Positions 16,709-26,071 of a DNA stretch of 64,000 nt are shown here, piece by piece. Every line of letters starts with the position of its first letter. Position 1 is the stretch's first letter. The notes under the pieces were generated by a model. That model was not told the DNA's origin and ran no database searches. It saw only the letters and a list, made by a program, of their open reading frames with translations. The stretch comes from Pseudomonas fluorescens (GTDB lineage: Bacteria > Pseudomonadota > Gammaproteobacteria > Pseudomonadales > Pseudomonadaceae), in contig NZ_CABVHK010000025.1 in assembly GCF_902497785.1 (NCBI RefSeq), positions 28,456 through 92,455 of the forward strand, read 5' to 3'. The translations under genes were made by a program, and so were the position numbers.

Positions 16709-18068
16709 GCCTCTGCCATTGAGCGAGTTGATCAGCGCATTGAATGGCCGCCTGATCGGCGTCGACGCGACGTTCGATGGCGTCAGCATCGACAGCCGTG
16801 CGATCACGCCAGGCCAACTGTTTATTGCCCTGACCGGCCCGCGTTTCGATGGGCATGACTATCTGAACGACGTAGCCAGCAAGGGCGCCGTAGCGGCCCT
16901 GGTCGAGCGCGAAGTGGCCGCCAGCGCGCTGCCGCAGTTGTTGGTCAAGGATACCCGTCAGGCATTGGGCCAACTGGGCGCGCTCAACCGGGCAGCGTTC
17001 ACCCAACCCGTCGCGGCGATCACCGGTTCCAGCGGCAAGACCACGGTGAAGGAAATGCTCGCGAGCATCCTGCGCACGCGTGGTCCGGTGCTGGCGACCC
17101 GTGGCAACCTAAATAACGACCTCGGCGTGCCACTGACCCTGCTGGAATTGGCACCGGAACATACCGCCGCCGTGATCGAGCTAGGCGCTTCGCGCCTTGG
17201 CGAAATTGCCTACACCGTCGGCATGACCAAGCCCCATGTGGCCGTTCTCAACAACGCAGGGACCGCCCATGTTGGCGAGTTCGGCGGCCCGGAAAAAATC
17301 GTTGAGGCCAAAGGCGAAATTATTGAAGGGCTGGCGGCCGATGGCGTCGCCGTGCTCAATCTCGATGACAAAGCTTTCGAAATCTGGAAGACCCGTGCTG
17401 CGGGTCGCAAAGTCCTGACGTTTGCCCTGAGCAACGTCAGCGCCGATTTCTACGCCAGTGATCTGGATCGCGATGCCCGTGGCTGCCCGGCGTTCAACCT
17501 GCACAGCCCTGACGGTATAGAGCGCGTTCAACTGAACCTGCTCGGCACCCATAACGTCGCCAATGCAATGGCCGCCGCTGCTGCCGCGCATGCCTTGGGT
17601 GTGTCGCTGTTCGGCATCGCCACCGGCCTTGGCGCGGTGCAGCCGGTCAAGGGGCGCACCGTTGCGCAACTGGCCAGCAATGGCATGCGCGTGATTGATG
17701 ACACTTACAACGCGAACCCCACCTCCATGTGCGCCGCCGTTGATATACTCGCCGGCTTTTCCGGCCGCACCGTTCTGGTGCTCGGGGATATCGGCGAGTT
17801 GGGCGATTGGGCGGAGCAGGGCCACCGCGACGTGGGCGAGTACGCCCGTGGCAAAGTTTCCGCGCTTTACGCCGTCGGGCCGATGATGGCTCACGCCGTG
17901 AACGCTTTCGGCGAGCAGGCTTTTCATTTCAGCACTCAGGCTGAATTGATCAAGGCCCTCGGCGCCGAGCAAGACACCAACACCACCATTTTGATCAAGG
18001 GCTCGCGCAGCGCTGCGATGGAAAACATCGTCGCCGCTTTGTGCGGGTCCAGTCTGGAGAAACATTAA
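16701..18068 (+). CDS. murF: UDP-MurNAc-tripeptide:D-Ala-D-Ala ligase
   Basis: 455 residues. Last Mur ligase, attaching D-Ala-D-Ala to finish the UDP-MurNAc-pentapeptide. The ATP-binding loop ITGSSGKTTVKEML lies at about residues 106-119, and the characteristic VIDDTYNANPTSM at about 332-344. The start lies inside the last codons of murE, and the stop overlaps mraY (TAATG), so the run is translationally coupled. Confidence 0.97.
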   Translation: MLKPLPLSELISALNGRLIGVDATFDGVSIDSRAITPGQLFIALTGPRFDGHDYLNDVASKGAVAALVEREVAASALPQLLVKDTRQALGQLGALNRAAFTQPVAAITGSSGKTTVKEMLASILRTRGPVLATRGNLNNDLGVPLTLLELAPEHTAAVIELGASRLGEIAYTVGMTKPHVAVLNNAGTAHVGEFGGPEKIVEAKGEIIEGLAADGVAVLNLDDKAFEIWKTRAAGRKVLTFALSNVSADFYASDLDRDARGCPAFNLHSPDGIERVQLNLLGTHNVANAMAAAAAAHALGVSLFGIATGLGAVQPVKGRTVAQLASNGMRVIDDTYNANPTSMCAAVDILAGFSGRTVLVLGDIGELGDWAEQGHRDVGEYARGKVSALYAVGPMMAHAVNAFGEQAFHFSTQAELIKALGAEQDTNTTILIKGSRSAAMENIVAALCGSSLEKH

Positions 18069-19150
18069 TGCTGCTGCTGCTAGCGGAGTATCTGCAACAG
18101 TTCCACAAAGGCTTCGCGGTCTTCCAGTACCTGACCCTGCGCGGGATTCTCGGTGTGCTGACCGCGCTGGTTTTGTCGCTGTGCTATGGCCCGTGGATGA
18201 TCCGCACCTTGCAGAATCGTCAGATCGGTCAATCCGTTCGTAACGACGGTCCGCAATCGCACCTGTCCAAGTCCGGCACACCCACCATGGGCGGCGCGCT
18301 CATTCTGTCGTCCATCGGTGTCAGCACTTTGCTCTGGGCTGACCTGAGCAACCGCTATGTGTGGACGGTGTTGCTGGTGACGTTGCTGTTCGGGGCCATC
18401 GGCTGGGTCGATGACTATCGCAAGGTGATCGAGAAAAACTCCAAAGGCTTGCCGAGCCGCTGGAAGTACTTCTGGCAGTCGGTGTTTGGCCTCGCCGCGG
18501 CGGTCTTCCTTTATATGACCGCACCGACGGCGGTCGAAACCACCCTGATCCTGCCGATGCTCAAGGATTACAGCATTCCCCTGGGCGCCGGCTTCATCGT
18601 CCTGACGTATTTCGTGATCGTTGGTTCGAGCAACGCGGTCAACCTGACTGATGGCCTCGATGGTCTGGCGATCATGCCGACCGTGATGGTCGGCGGCGGC
18701 CTGGGCATCTTCTGCTACCTGTCGGGTAACGTGAAATTCGCTGAATACCTGTTGATCCCGTATGTACCGGGCGCGGGTGAGTTGATTGTGTTCTGCGGTG
18801 CGTTGATCGGTGCGGGCCTCGGCTTCCTCTGGTTCAACACCTACCCGGCGCAAGTCTTCATGGGCGACGTCGGCGCATTGGCGCTGGGCGCGGCCCTGGG
18901 CACCATCGCGGTAATCGTCCGTCAGGAAATCGTCCTGTTCATCATGGGCGGTGTGTTCGTGATGGAAACCCTGTCCGTCGTCATCCAGGTGGCGTCCTTC
19001 AAGCTGACCGGTCGCCGCGTATTCCGCATGGCACCGATACACCACCACTTTGAACTCAAGGGCTGGCCCGAGCCGCGTGTGATCGTCCGTTTCTGGATCA
19101 TCACCGTGATTCTCGTACTGGTCGGCCTTGCCACCCTGAAGCTGAGGTAG
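18068..19150 (+). CDS. mraY: Phospho-MurNAc-pentapeptide transferase
   Basis: 360 residues, about ten membrane helices. It transfers phospho-MurNAc-pentapeptide to undecaprenyl phosphate, making lipid I. Conserved catalytic stretches are GWVDDYRKV (about residues 113-121), NAVNLTDGLDGLA (about 191-203) and the cytoplasmic loop APIHHHFE (about 324-331). The start MLLLLAEYLQQ at 18068 overlaps the murF stop; an ATG nine codons upstream lies inside murF and is not used. Confidence 0.97.
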   Translation: MLLLLAEYLQQFHKGFAVFQYLTLRGILGVLTALVLSLCYGPWMIRTLQNRQIGQSVRNDGPQSHLSKSGTPTMGGALILSSIGVSTLLWADLSNRYVWTVLLVTLLFGAIGWVDDYRKVIEKNSKGLPSRWKYFWQSVFGLAAAVFLYMTAPTAVETTLILPMLKDYSIPLGAGFIVLTYFVIVGSSNAVNLTDGLDGLAIMPTVMVGGGLGIFCYLSGNVKFAEYLLIPYVPGAGELIVFCGALIGAGLGFLWFNTYPAQVFMGDVGALALGAALGTIAVIVRQEIVLFIMGGVFVMETLSVVIQVASFKLTGRRVFRMAPIHHHFELKGWPEPRVIVRFWIITVILVLVGLATLKLR

Positions 19151-19155
19151 AACGA

Positions 19156-20502
19156 GTGTCTCTGATCGCTTCTGACCACTTCCGCATCGTTGTCGGCCTC
19201 GGCAAGAGCGGCATGTCCCTGGTTCGCTTCCTGGCGAACCGGGGCACGTCGTTTGCCGTCGCCGATACGCGGGACAATCCACCGGAACTGGCCACGCTCA
19301 AGCGTGACTATCCGCACGTGGAAGTGCGTTGTGGCGAACTGGATGTCGAATTCCTCTGCCGTGCCGACGAGCTCTACGTGAGCCCCGGCCTGGCGCTGGC
19401 GACCCCGGCCCTGCAGGCCGCTGCTGCCCGTGGGGTGAAATTGTCCGGCGACATCGACCTGTTCGCGCGCCACGCGAAAGCGCCGATTGTGGCGATCAGC
19501 GGTTCTAACGCGAAAAGTACCGTGACCACGCTGGTGGGTGACATGGCGGCTGCGGCCGGCAAGCGTGTTGCGGTGGGCGGCAACCTCGGTGTCCCGGCGC
19601 TGGACCTGCTCAGCGACGACGTCGAGCTGTACGTGATGGAACTGTCGAGCTTCCAGCTCGAAACAACTGACCAACTCAACGCCGAAGTGGCGACCGTGCT
19701 CAACGTCAGCGAAGACCACATGGACCGCTACAGCGGCCTGCCGGCCTATCACTTGGCCAAGCACCGGATCTTCCGTGGCGCGAAACAGTTCGTGGTCAAC
19801 CGTCAGGACGCCTTGAGCCGTCCGTTGATGGGTGAGGGCCAGCCCTGCTGGACCTTCGGTTTGAGCAAGCCCGATTTCAAGGCGTTCGGTATCCGCGAAG
19901 AGGACGGCGAGAAATACCTCGCCTTCGAATTCCAGAACCTGATGCCGGTGCGCGAGCTGAAAATTCGCGGTGCCCATAACCAGTCCAACGCCCTCGCGGC
20001 ATTGGCGCTGGGCCACGCGGTCGGCCTGCCGTTCGACGCCATGCTTTCAAGCCTGCGCACCTTCGCCGGCCTCGAACATCGCTGCCAGTGGGTTCGTGAC
20101 CTCGACGGCGTTGGCTACTACAACGACTCCAAAGCCACCAACGTCGGCGCTGCACTGGCGGCCATCGAAGGGCTGGGCGCAGACATCGATGGCAAAGTCG
20201 TGCTGATCGCCGGTGGCGACGGCAAGGGCGCCGAGTTCAATGACCTGCGCGATCCGGTGGCGGCCAACTGCCGCGCCGTGATCCTGATGGGACGCGACTC
20301 CGACAAGATCGGCCAGGCCATCGGCGATGCCGTGCCGCTGATCCGCGCCGCTTCGCTGGTTGAAGCTGTGGAAAAATGCCGCGCCGCTGCGCACCCCGGC
20401 GACGTGGTGTTGTTGTCGCCGGCCTGCGCCAGTTTCGACATGTTCAAGCATTACGAAGACCGTGGTCACCAGTTCGTCCGCGCCGTGGAGGATCTGGCAT
20501 GA
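19156..20502 (+). CDS. murD: UDP-MurNAc-L-alanine:D-glutamate ligase
   Basis: 448 residues, GTG start. Adds D-Glu to UDP-MurNAc-L-Ala. The N-domain (VVGLGKSGMSLVRFL) is Rossmann-like, the ATP loop ISGSNAKSTVTTL lies at about residues 113-125, and the C-domain includes YYNDSKATNVGAALAAIEGL. The P-loop reads S-N-A-K-S-T rather than the more usual T-N-G-K-S-T, a tolerated variant seen in Pseudomonas MurD. It is five nucleotides from mraY; the stop overlaps ftsW (ATGA). Confidence 0.97.
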   Translation: MSLIASDHFRIVVGLGKSGMSLVRFLANRGTSFAVADTRDNPPELATLKRDYPHVEVRCGELDVEFLCRADELYVSPGLALATPALQAAAARGVKLSGDIDLFARHAKAPIVAISGSNAKSTVTTLVGDMAAAAGKRVAVGGNLGVPALDLLSDDVELYVMELSSFQLETTDQLNAEVATVLNVSEDHMDRYSGLPAYHLAKHRIFRGAKQFVVNRQDALSRPLMGEGQPCWTFGLSKPDFKAFGIREEDGEKYLAFEFQNLMPVRELKIRGAHNQSNALAALALGHAVGLPFDAMLSSLRTFAGLEHRCQWVRDLDGVGYYNDSKATNVGAALAAIEGLGADIDGKVVLIAGGDGKGAEFNDLRDPVAANCRAVILMGRDSDKIGQAIGDAVPLIRAASLVEAVEKCRAAAHPGDVVLLSPACASFDMFKHYEDRGHQFVRAVEDLA

Positions 20503-21716
20503 GCCTGTTCAACATCATCAAGCCGTATCCTTCGCCGCTCATCACCGGGCGCGGCATCGACCTCGATTTCCCGATGCTCGCCGGCTGCCTGGCCTTGCTC
20601 GGCCTCGGACTGGTGATGATTGCCTCGGCGTCGACAGAAGTCGCCGCCGTGCAGTCGGGCAGCGCGCTCTATTACATGATTCGCCACTTGATCTACGTGG
20701 TGCTGGGCCTCGCTGCCTGCATCGTCACCATGATGATTCCGATCGCCACCTGGCAGCGCCTGGGCTGGTTGATGCTGATTGGTGCGTTTGGCTTGCTGGT
20801 GATGGTGATCATCCCGGGGATCGGCCGTGAAGTGAACGGCTCGATGCGCTGGATCGGTTTCAGCTTCTTCAACGTTCAGCCTTCCGAGATCGCCAAGGTG
20901 TTCGTGGTGATCTACCTCGCCGGTTATCTGGTGCGTCGCCAGAAAGAAGTGCGGGAAAGCTGGATGGGCTTCTTCAAGCCGTTCATCGTGCTGCTGCCGA
21001 TGGCCGGCCTGTTGCTGATGGAGCCGGACTTCGGTGCCACCGTCGTGATGATGGGCGCAGCGGCGGCAATGCTGTTCCTCGGCGGCGTCGGGCTGTTCCG
21101 TTTCTCCTTGATGGTGATCCTCGCGGTCGGGGCGGTGGTGCTGTTGATTCAGGTGCAGCCATACCGAATGGCGCGTCTGACCAACTTTGCCGACCCATGG
21201 GCTGACCAGTTCGGCGCCGGCTATCAGTTGTCGCAAGCGTTGATCGCGTTCGGTCGCGGTGAGTGGCTGGGCGTTGGCCTGGGCAACAGCGTACAAAAAC
21301 AATTTTATCTGCCGGAAGCACACACGGACTTCGTGTTCTCGGTGCTCGCCGAAGAACTGGGTGCCGTAGGTTCCTTGTTCACCGTCGCGCTGTTCGTGTT
21401 TGTCTGTGTGCGCGGCATGTACATCGGTTATTGGGCCGAGAAGGCCAAGCAGTTCTTCGCGGCTTATATCGCGTACGGCCTGTCGTTCCTGTGGATTGGT
21501 CAGTTCCTGATCAACATCGGGGTGAACGTCGGCCTGCTGCCGACCAAAGGTCTGACCCTGCCGTTCCTCAGTTATGGCGGTAGCTCGTTGGTGATCTGCT
21601 GTGCCTGTCTCGGCTTGTTGCTGCGCATTGAGTGGGAGAGTCGAACCCACCTCGGCAGCGAGGAGATGGAGTTTCAGGAGAGCGACTTCGCCGAGGAGCC
21701 GACCCATGGGCGCTAA
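20499..21716 (+). CDS. ftsW: Septal peptidoglycan glycosyltransferase FtsW
   Basis: 405 residues with ten predicted membrane helices of the SEDS family. It polymerises lipid II at the septum and works as a pair with FtsI. The extracytoplasmic loop LPEAHTDFVFSVLAEELG (about residues 271-288) is the SEDS signature, with the catalytic Asp in H-T-D-F, and GLLPTKGLTLPFLSYGGSS (about 348-366) is diagnostic of FtsW. The start at 20499 overlaps the murD stop by 4 nt. The C-terminal acidic tail overlaps murG by 11 nt. Confidence 0.97.
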   Translation: MSLFNIIKPYPSPLITGRGIDLDFPMLAGCLALLGLGLVMIASASTEVAAVQSGSALYYMIRHLIYVVLGLAACIVTMMIPIATWQRLGWLMLIGAFGLLVMVIIPGIGREVNGSMRWIGFSFFNVQPSEIAKVFVVIYLAGYLVRRQKEVRESWMGFFKPFIVLLPMAGLLLMEPDFGATVVMMGAAAAMLFLGGVGLFRFSLMVILAVGAVVLLIQVQPYRMARLTNFADPWADQFGAGYQLSQALIAFGRGEWLGVGLGNSVQKQFYLPEAHTDFVFSVLAEELGAVGSLFTVALFVFVCVRGMYIGYWAEKAKQFFAAYIAYGLSFLWIGQFLINIGVNVGLLPTKGLTLPFLSYGGSSLVICCACLGLLLRIEWESRTHLGSEEMEFQESDFAEEPTHGR

Positions 21717-22776
21717 CGTCTTGATCATGGCGGGCGGCACCGGCGGCCACGTGTTCCCGGCGCTGGCCTGTGCTCGCGAATTCCAGGCCCGCGGTTACAC
21801 CGTGCACTGGCTCGGAACCCCGCGCGGCATTGAAAACGATTTGGTGCCGATGGCCGGTATCGAACTGCACCGGATCAACGCCAGCGGCCTGCGCGGCAAG
21901 GGCAAATTGTCCCTGCTCAAGGCACCGCTGATGTTGCTCAAGTCGGTCTGGCAGGCGCGGGCGATCATTCGTCAGCTGCGGCCCGTGTGCGTGGTCGGCT
22001 TCGGCGGTTATGTGACCGGTCCCGGCGGCGTTGCGGCGAAACTGGCCGGCGTGCCGGTGATTGTTCACGAACAGAATGCCGTGGCCGGTACCGCCAATCG
22101 GTTGCTGGTGCCGTTGGCCGCCCGCGTCTGTGAAGCGTTCCCCGACACCTTTACCCTGTCGGACAGCCGACGGACCACCGGTAACCCGGTGCGCACCGAG
22201 CTGTTCCTCGACACACCGCGACAGGCTCTGGCCGGTCGCAAGGCGCGTTTGCTGATCCTGGGCGGAAGCCTGGGCGCAGAACCGTTGAACAAGTTGCTGC
22301 CTGAAGCCCTGTCGCACGTCGCCCCCGACCTGCGCCCGGAAGTGTTTCATCAGGCCGGCAAAAACCACGATGAAGTGACTGCAGAGCGCTATCGCGCGGC
22401 TGGCGTCGAGGCGCAAGTGCAGCCTTTCATCAAAGACATGGCCCAAGCCTATGGCTGGGCCGACCTGGTGGTGTGCCGCGCAGGCGCGCTGACCATCAGT
22501 GAACTGGCCGCCGCCGGTCTGCCCTCGATGCTGGTGCCTTTGCCCCACGCGATCGACGATCACCAGACCCGCAACGCCGACTATTTGGCCCGTGAAGGCG
22601 CTGCCTTCCTGATGCCGCAAAGAACGACTGGCGCAGCGGATCTTGCCGCACGCCTGACAGAGGTCCTGATGCAACCACAACGACTCACCGACATGGCTAA
22701 CGCGGCACGCCGCCTGGCCAAACCCGATGCCACCCGTAACGTGGTCGATACCTGCCTGGAGGTGGCCCATGGTTGA
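21706..22776 (+). CDS. murG: Undecaprenyl-PP-MurNAc-pentapeptide GlcNAc transferase
   Basis: 356 residues, GT-B fold. It adds GlcNAc from UDP-GlcNAc to lipid I, giving lipid II, on the cytoplasmic face. N-domain glycine loops are MAGGTGGHVFPALA (about residues 8-21) and GFGGYVTGPGG; the C-domain has LGGSLGAEPLN and the donor-binding CRAGALTISELAAAG. The start at 21706 is the family N-terminus (MGANVLIMAGGT). Its 3' end overlaps murC by 8 nt. Confidence 0.97.
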   Translation: MGANVLIMAGGTGGHVFPALACAREFQARGYTVHWLGTPRGIENDLVPMAGIELHRINASGLRGKGKLSLLKAPLMLLKSVWQARAIIRQLRPVCVVGFGGYVTGPGGVAAKLAGVPVIVHEQNAVAGTANRLLVPLAARVCEAFPDTFTLSDSRRTTGNPVRTELFLDTPRQALAGRKARLLILGGSLGAEPLNKLLPEALSHVAPDLRPEVFHQAGKNHDEVTAERYRAAGVEAQVQPFIKDMAQAYGWADLVVCRAGALTISELAAAGLPSMLVPLPHAIDDHQTRNADYLAREGAAFLMPQRTTGAADLAARLTEVLMQPQRLTDMANAARRLAKPDATRNVVDTCLEVAHG

Positions 22777-24229
22777 AAATAAGAAAGCCATGCCGCAACC
22801 GGAAATGCGCCGCATCCGTCGCATCCACTTTGTCGGTATCGGCGGCGTGGGCATGTGCGGGATTGCCGAAGTGTTGTTGAACCTGGGCTATGAAGTGTCC
22901 GGTTCCGACCTGAAAGCTTCGCCGGTCACCGAGCGCCTCGAATCCTTTGGCGCCCATATTTTCATCGGCCACCGTGCCGAAAACGCCGCCGCTGCCGATG
23001 TGCTGGTGGTGTCGAGTGCCGTGAACACCTCCAACCCGGAAGTGGCGACCGCACTGGAACGCCGCATCCCGGTGGTGCCGCGTGCCGAAATGCTCGCTGA
23101 GCTGATGCGCTATCGCCACGGCATCGCCGTCGCCGGCACCCACGGCAAAACCACCACCACCAGCCTGATCGCTTCGGTGTTCGCCGCCGGTGGCCTCGAC
23201 CCGACGTTCGTCATCGGTGGTCGTCTGAATGCCGCGGGCACCAATGCCCAGCTCGGCACCAGCCGTTACCTGATCGCCGAAGCCGACGAAAGCGACGCCA
23301 GTTTCCTGCACTTGCAGCCGCTGGTGGCCGTGGTCACCAACATCGACGCCGACCACATGGCGACCTACGGCGGAGACTTCAATGTATTGAAGAAAACCTT
23401 CGTCGAATTCCTCCACAACCTGCCGTTCTACGGTTTGGCGGTAGTGTGCCTGGACGACCCGGTAGTGCGTGAAATCCTGCCGCTGGTCAAGCGTCCGGCC
23501 GTGACTTATGGCTTCGGCGATGACTGCGACGTGCGTGCGATCAATGTGCGCCAGCAGGGCATGCAGACCTTCTTCACCGTGCTGCGTCCTGAGCGCGAGC
23601 CGCTGGATGTCTCGGTGAACATGCCGGGCAATCACAACGTACTGAATGCACTGGCGACCATCTGCATTGCCACCGACGAAGGCGTCAGCGACGAAGCCAT
23701 TGTCCAGGGCCTGTCCGGGTTCCAGGGTGTCGGCCGACGCTTCCAGGTCTACGGCGAGCTGCCGGTCGAAGGCGGCAGCGTGATGCTGGTCGACGACTAT
23801 GGTCACCACCCGACCGAAGTGGCCGCGGTGATCAAAGCCGTGCGCGGTGGCTGGCCGGAGCGCCGCCTGGTGATGGTCTACCAGCCGCACCGTTACAGCC
23901 GCACCCGCGACCTCTACGACGATTTCGTCAATGTACTGGCTGACGCCAACGTCTTGCTGTTGATGGAAGTGTATCCGGCCGGCGAAGAGCCGATCCCGGG
24001 CGCCGACAGCCGCAAGTTGTGCAACAGCATCCGTCAGCGCGGCCAGCTCGACCCGATCTACATCGAGCGCGGTGTCGACCTCGCGCCGCTGGTCAAGCCG
24101 TTGCTGCGTGCCGGCGACATTCTGTTGTGCCAGGGCGCCGGTGACATCGGCGGTCTCGCACCGAAACTGTTGAACAGTCCGTTGTTCGCCGGTGCGGTTG
24201 CCGCGCCGAGCGTGGGGAAGTTGAAATGA
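22769..24229 (+). CDS. murC: UDP-MurNAc:L-alanine ligase
   Basis: 486 residues. First Mur ligase, adding L-Ala to UDP-MurNAc. The N-terminal UDP-binding motif is HFVGIGGVGMCGIAEVLLN (about residue 17), the ATP loop AGTHGKTTTTSL (about 121-132), and the C-domain includes DDYGHHPTEVAAVI. The start at 22769 overlaps the murG 3' end; another in-frame ATG follows eight codons later. The stop overlaps ddl by 4 nt (ATGA). Confidence 0.97.
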   Translation: MVENKKAMPQPEMRRIRRIHFVGIGGVGMCGIAEVLLNLGYEVSGSDLKASPVTERLESFGAHIFIGHRAENAAAADVLVVSSAVNTSNPEVATALERRIPVVPRAEMLAELMRYRHGIAVAGTHGKTTTTSLIASVFAAGGLDPTFVIGGRLNAAGTNAQLGTSRYLIAEADESDASFLHLQPLVAVVTNIDADHMATYGGDFNVLKKTFVEFLHNLPFYGLAVVCLDDPVVREILPLVKRPAVTYGFGDDCDVRAINVRQQGMQTFFTVLRPEREPLDVSVNMPGNHNVLNALATICIATDEGVSDEAIVQGLSGFQGVGRRFQVYGELPVEGGSVMLVDDYGHHPTEVAAVIKAVRGGWPERRLVMVYQPHRYSRTRDLYDDFVNVLADANVLLLMEVYPAGEEPIPGADSRKLCNSIRQRGQLDPIYIERGVDLAPLVKPLLRAGDILLCQGAGDIGGLAPKLLNSPLFAGAVAAPSVGKLK

Positions 24230-25182
24230 CTGCTGCTTACGCCAACCTCGTCTCCACTGTCGCGCCGAAAGACTTCGGCCGCGTCGCCGTGCTGTTTGGC
24301 GGCAAGAGTGCCGAGCGTGAGGTGTCCCTGAAGTCGGGTAACGCAGTGCTCGACGCGCTGCAAAGCGCCGGTGTGGACGCGTTCGGCCTCGACGTCGGTG
24401 ACGACCTGCTGCAGCGTTTGCTCGCCGAAAAAATCGACCGTGCCTTCGTCATTCTTCACGGCCGTGGCGGTGAAGACGGCAGCATGCAAGGCCTGCTCGA
24501 ATGCCTGGGCATTCCGTACACCGGCAGCGGCATTCTGGCCTCGGCACTGGCCATGGACAAACTGCGTACCAAGCAGGTCTGGCACAGCCTCGGCATTCCG
24601 ACGCCACGTCACGCCGTGCTGAGTAGCGAGGCCGATTGTATTTCGGCGGCGACGGAACTGGGCTTCCCTTTGATCGTCAAACCGGCCCATGAAGGTTCAA
24701 GTATCGGGATGGCCAAAGTGACGTCCGCGTCCGAGTTGATCGAGGCGTGGAAAGCGGCCAGTACCTACGATTCGCAAGTGTTGGTCGAGCAATGGATTCA
24801 AGGTCCGGAGTTCACCATCGCCACCCTGCGTGACCAGGTGTTGCCACCGATTGCCCTGGGCACGACGCACAGTTTCTACGACTACGACGCCAAGTACGTG
24901 GCTAACGATACCCAGTATCGGATCCCGTGCGGCCTCGACAGCGACAAAGAGAAAGAACTGATGGACCTCACGGCGAAAGCCTGTGAGGCGCTGGGTATCG
25001 CCGGTTGGGGCAGGGCAGACGTGATGCAGGACGCCGACGGGCAGTTCTGGTTTCTCGAAGTCAACACCGCACCGGGCATGACCGATCACAGCCTGGTGCC
25101 GATGGCGGCCCGTGCGGCCGGTCTGGATTTCCAGCAACTGGTTCTGGCGATTCTGGCGGCAAGTATCGAGGCGCGGGGTTAA
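24226..25182 (+). CDS. ddl: D-alanine:D-alanine ligase
   Basis: 318 residues, ATP-grasp enzyme making the D-Ala-D-Ala dipeptide used by MurF. Motifs: VLFGGKSAEREVSLKSGNAV (N-terminal serine and glutamate contacts), HGRGGEDGSMQGLLE, KPAHEGSSIGM (central ATP-binding lysine) and LEVNTAPGMTDHSLVP (Mg-binding residues). The location between murC and ftsQ identifies it as the ddlB type. Coupled to murC by an ATGA overlap. Confidence 0.97.
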   Translation: MTAAYANLVSTVAPKDFGRVAVLFGGKSAEREVSLKSGNAVLDALQSAGVDAFGLDVGDDLLQRLLAEKIDRAFVILHGRGGEDGSMQGLLECLGIPYTGSGILASALAMDKLRTKQVWHSLGIPTPRHAVLSSEADCISAATELGFPLIVKPAHEGSSIGMAKVTSASELIEAWKAASTYDSQVLVEQWIQGPEFTIATLRDQVLPPIALGTTHSFYDYDAKYVANDTQYRIPCGLDSDKEKELMDLTAKACEALGIAGWGRADVMQDADGQFWFLEVNTAPGMTDHSLVPMAARAAGLDFQQLVLAILAASIEARG

Positions 25183-25186
25183 CACC

Positions 25187-26056
25187 ATGCAAGGCGCACA
25201 GCTAAGACATCAGCCTCCTCCAGCACCCGGCCGCAAGCCGGTGCCACGAGGTGCCAGCCGAATGGTGGCAAAAGAGCCGATGTCCGCGCGCCTGCCGAAA
25301 GCCAATTTTGGTTTTCTCAAAGCCTTGTTCTGGCCGGTGCTGCTGGTCGCTCTGGGGTTCGGTACTTACGAAGGTGCGCAACGCTTGTTGCCGTACGCCG
25401 ACCGGCCGATCACCAAGGTCGCGGTGCAGGGCGACCTGAGTTACATCAGCCAGCAAGCGGTGCAGCAGCGGATCGCCCCTTACGTGGCGTCGAGCTTCTT
25501 CACCGTCGACCTGGCGGGCATGCGCACCGAGCTGGAACAGATGCCATGGATTGCCCACGCCGAAGTGCGTCGGGTATGGCCGGATCAAGTGGTGATCCGT
25601 CTGGAAGAACAACTGCCGGTAGCCCGGTGGGGCGATGAATCGCTGTTGAACAACCAGGGTCAGGCGTTCACCCCGCGTGAACTGGCGAATTACGAACACT
25701 TGCCACAGCTGTTCGGCCCACAGCGGGCCCAACAGCAAGTGATGCAGCAATACCAGGTGCTGAGCCAGATGCTCAGGCCGCTGGGCTTCTCGATTGCACG
25801 CCTGGAGTTGCGTGAACGGGGCAGCTGGTTCCTGACCACCGGCGCCGGCAGCGCGGGCCCGGGAATCGAACTGTTGCTCGGTCGCGGCAAGCTGGTGGAA
25901 AAGATGCGCCGCTTCATTGCCATCTACGACAAGACGCTTAAAGAACAGATTACGAACATTGCGCGCATCGATCTGCGCTACGCCAACGGCCTCGCTGTTG
26001 GCTGGCGGGAACCTGTAGCGCCCACGACAGCCCAACCCGCTGTCGCGAAGAATTAA
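25187..26056 (+). CDS. ftsQ: Cell division protein FtsQ
   Basis: 289 residues. Bitopic division protein: a cytoplasmic basic/proline-rich N-terminus (residues 1-40), a single membrane helix (about 43-60, ALFWPVLLVALGFGTY), the periplasmic POTRA domain (about 70-140, ITKVAVQGDLSYISQQAV) and a beta domain. It links early and late divisome proteins by binding FtsL-FtsB. The ATG at 25187 lies 4 nt after the ddl stop; a frame open further upstream overlaps ddl and is not likely. Confidence 0.95.
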   Translation: MQGAQLRHQPPPAPGRKPVPRGASRMVAKEPMSARLPKANFGFLKALFWPVLLVALGFGTYEGAQRLLPYADRPITKVAVQGDLSYISQQAVQQRIAPYVASSFFTVDLAGMRTELEQMPWIAHAEVRRVWPDQVVIRLEEQLPVARWGDESLLNNQGQAFTPRELANYEHLPQLFGPQRAQQQVMQQYQVLSQMLRPLGFSIARLELRERGSWFLTTGAGSAGPGIELLLGRGKLVEKMRRFIAIYDKTLKEQITNIARIDLRYANGLAVGWREPVAPTTAQPAVAKN

Positions 26057-26071
26057 GAAGAGGCAGGACCC

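Noticed and set aside
18080..19282. Long minus-strand frame over mraY
   Set aside because: Antisense to mraY; rich in Asp/Arg/His/Gln as expected for reverse reading of a membrane-protein gene.
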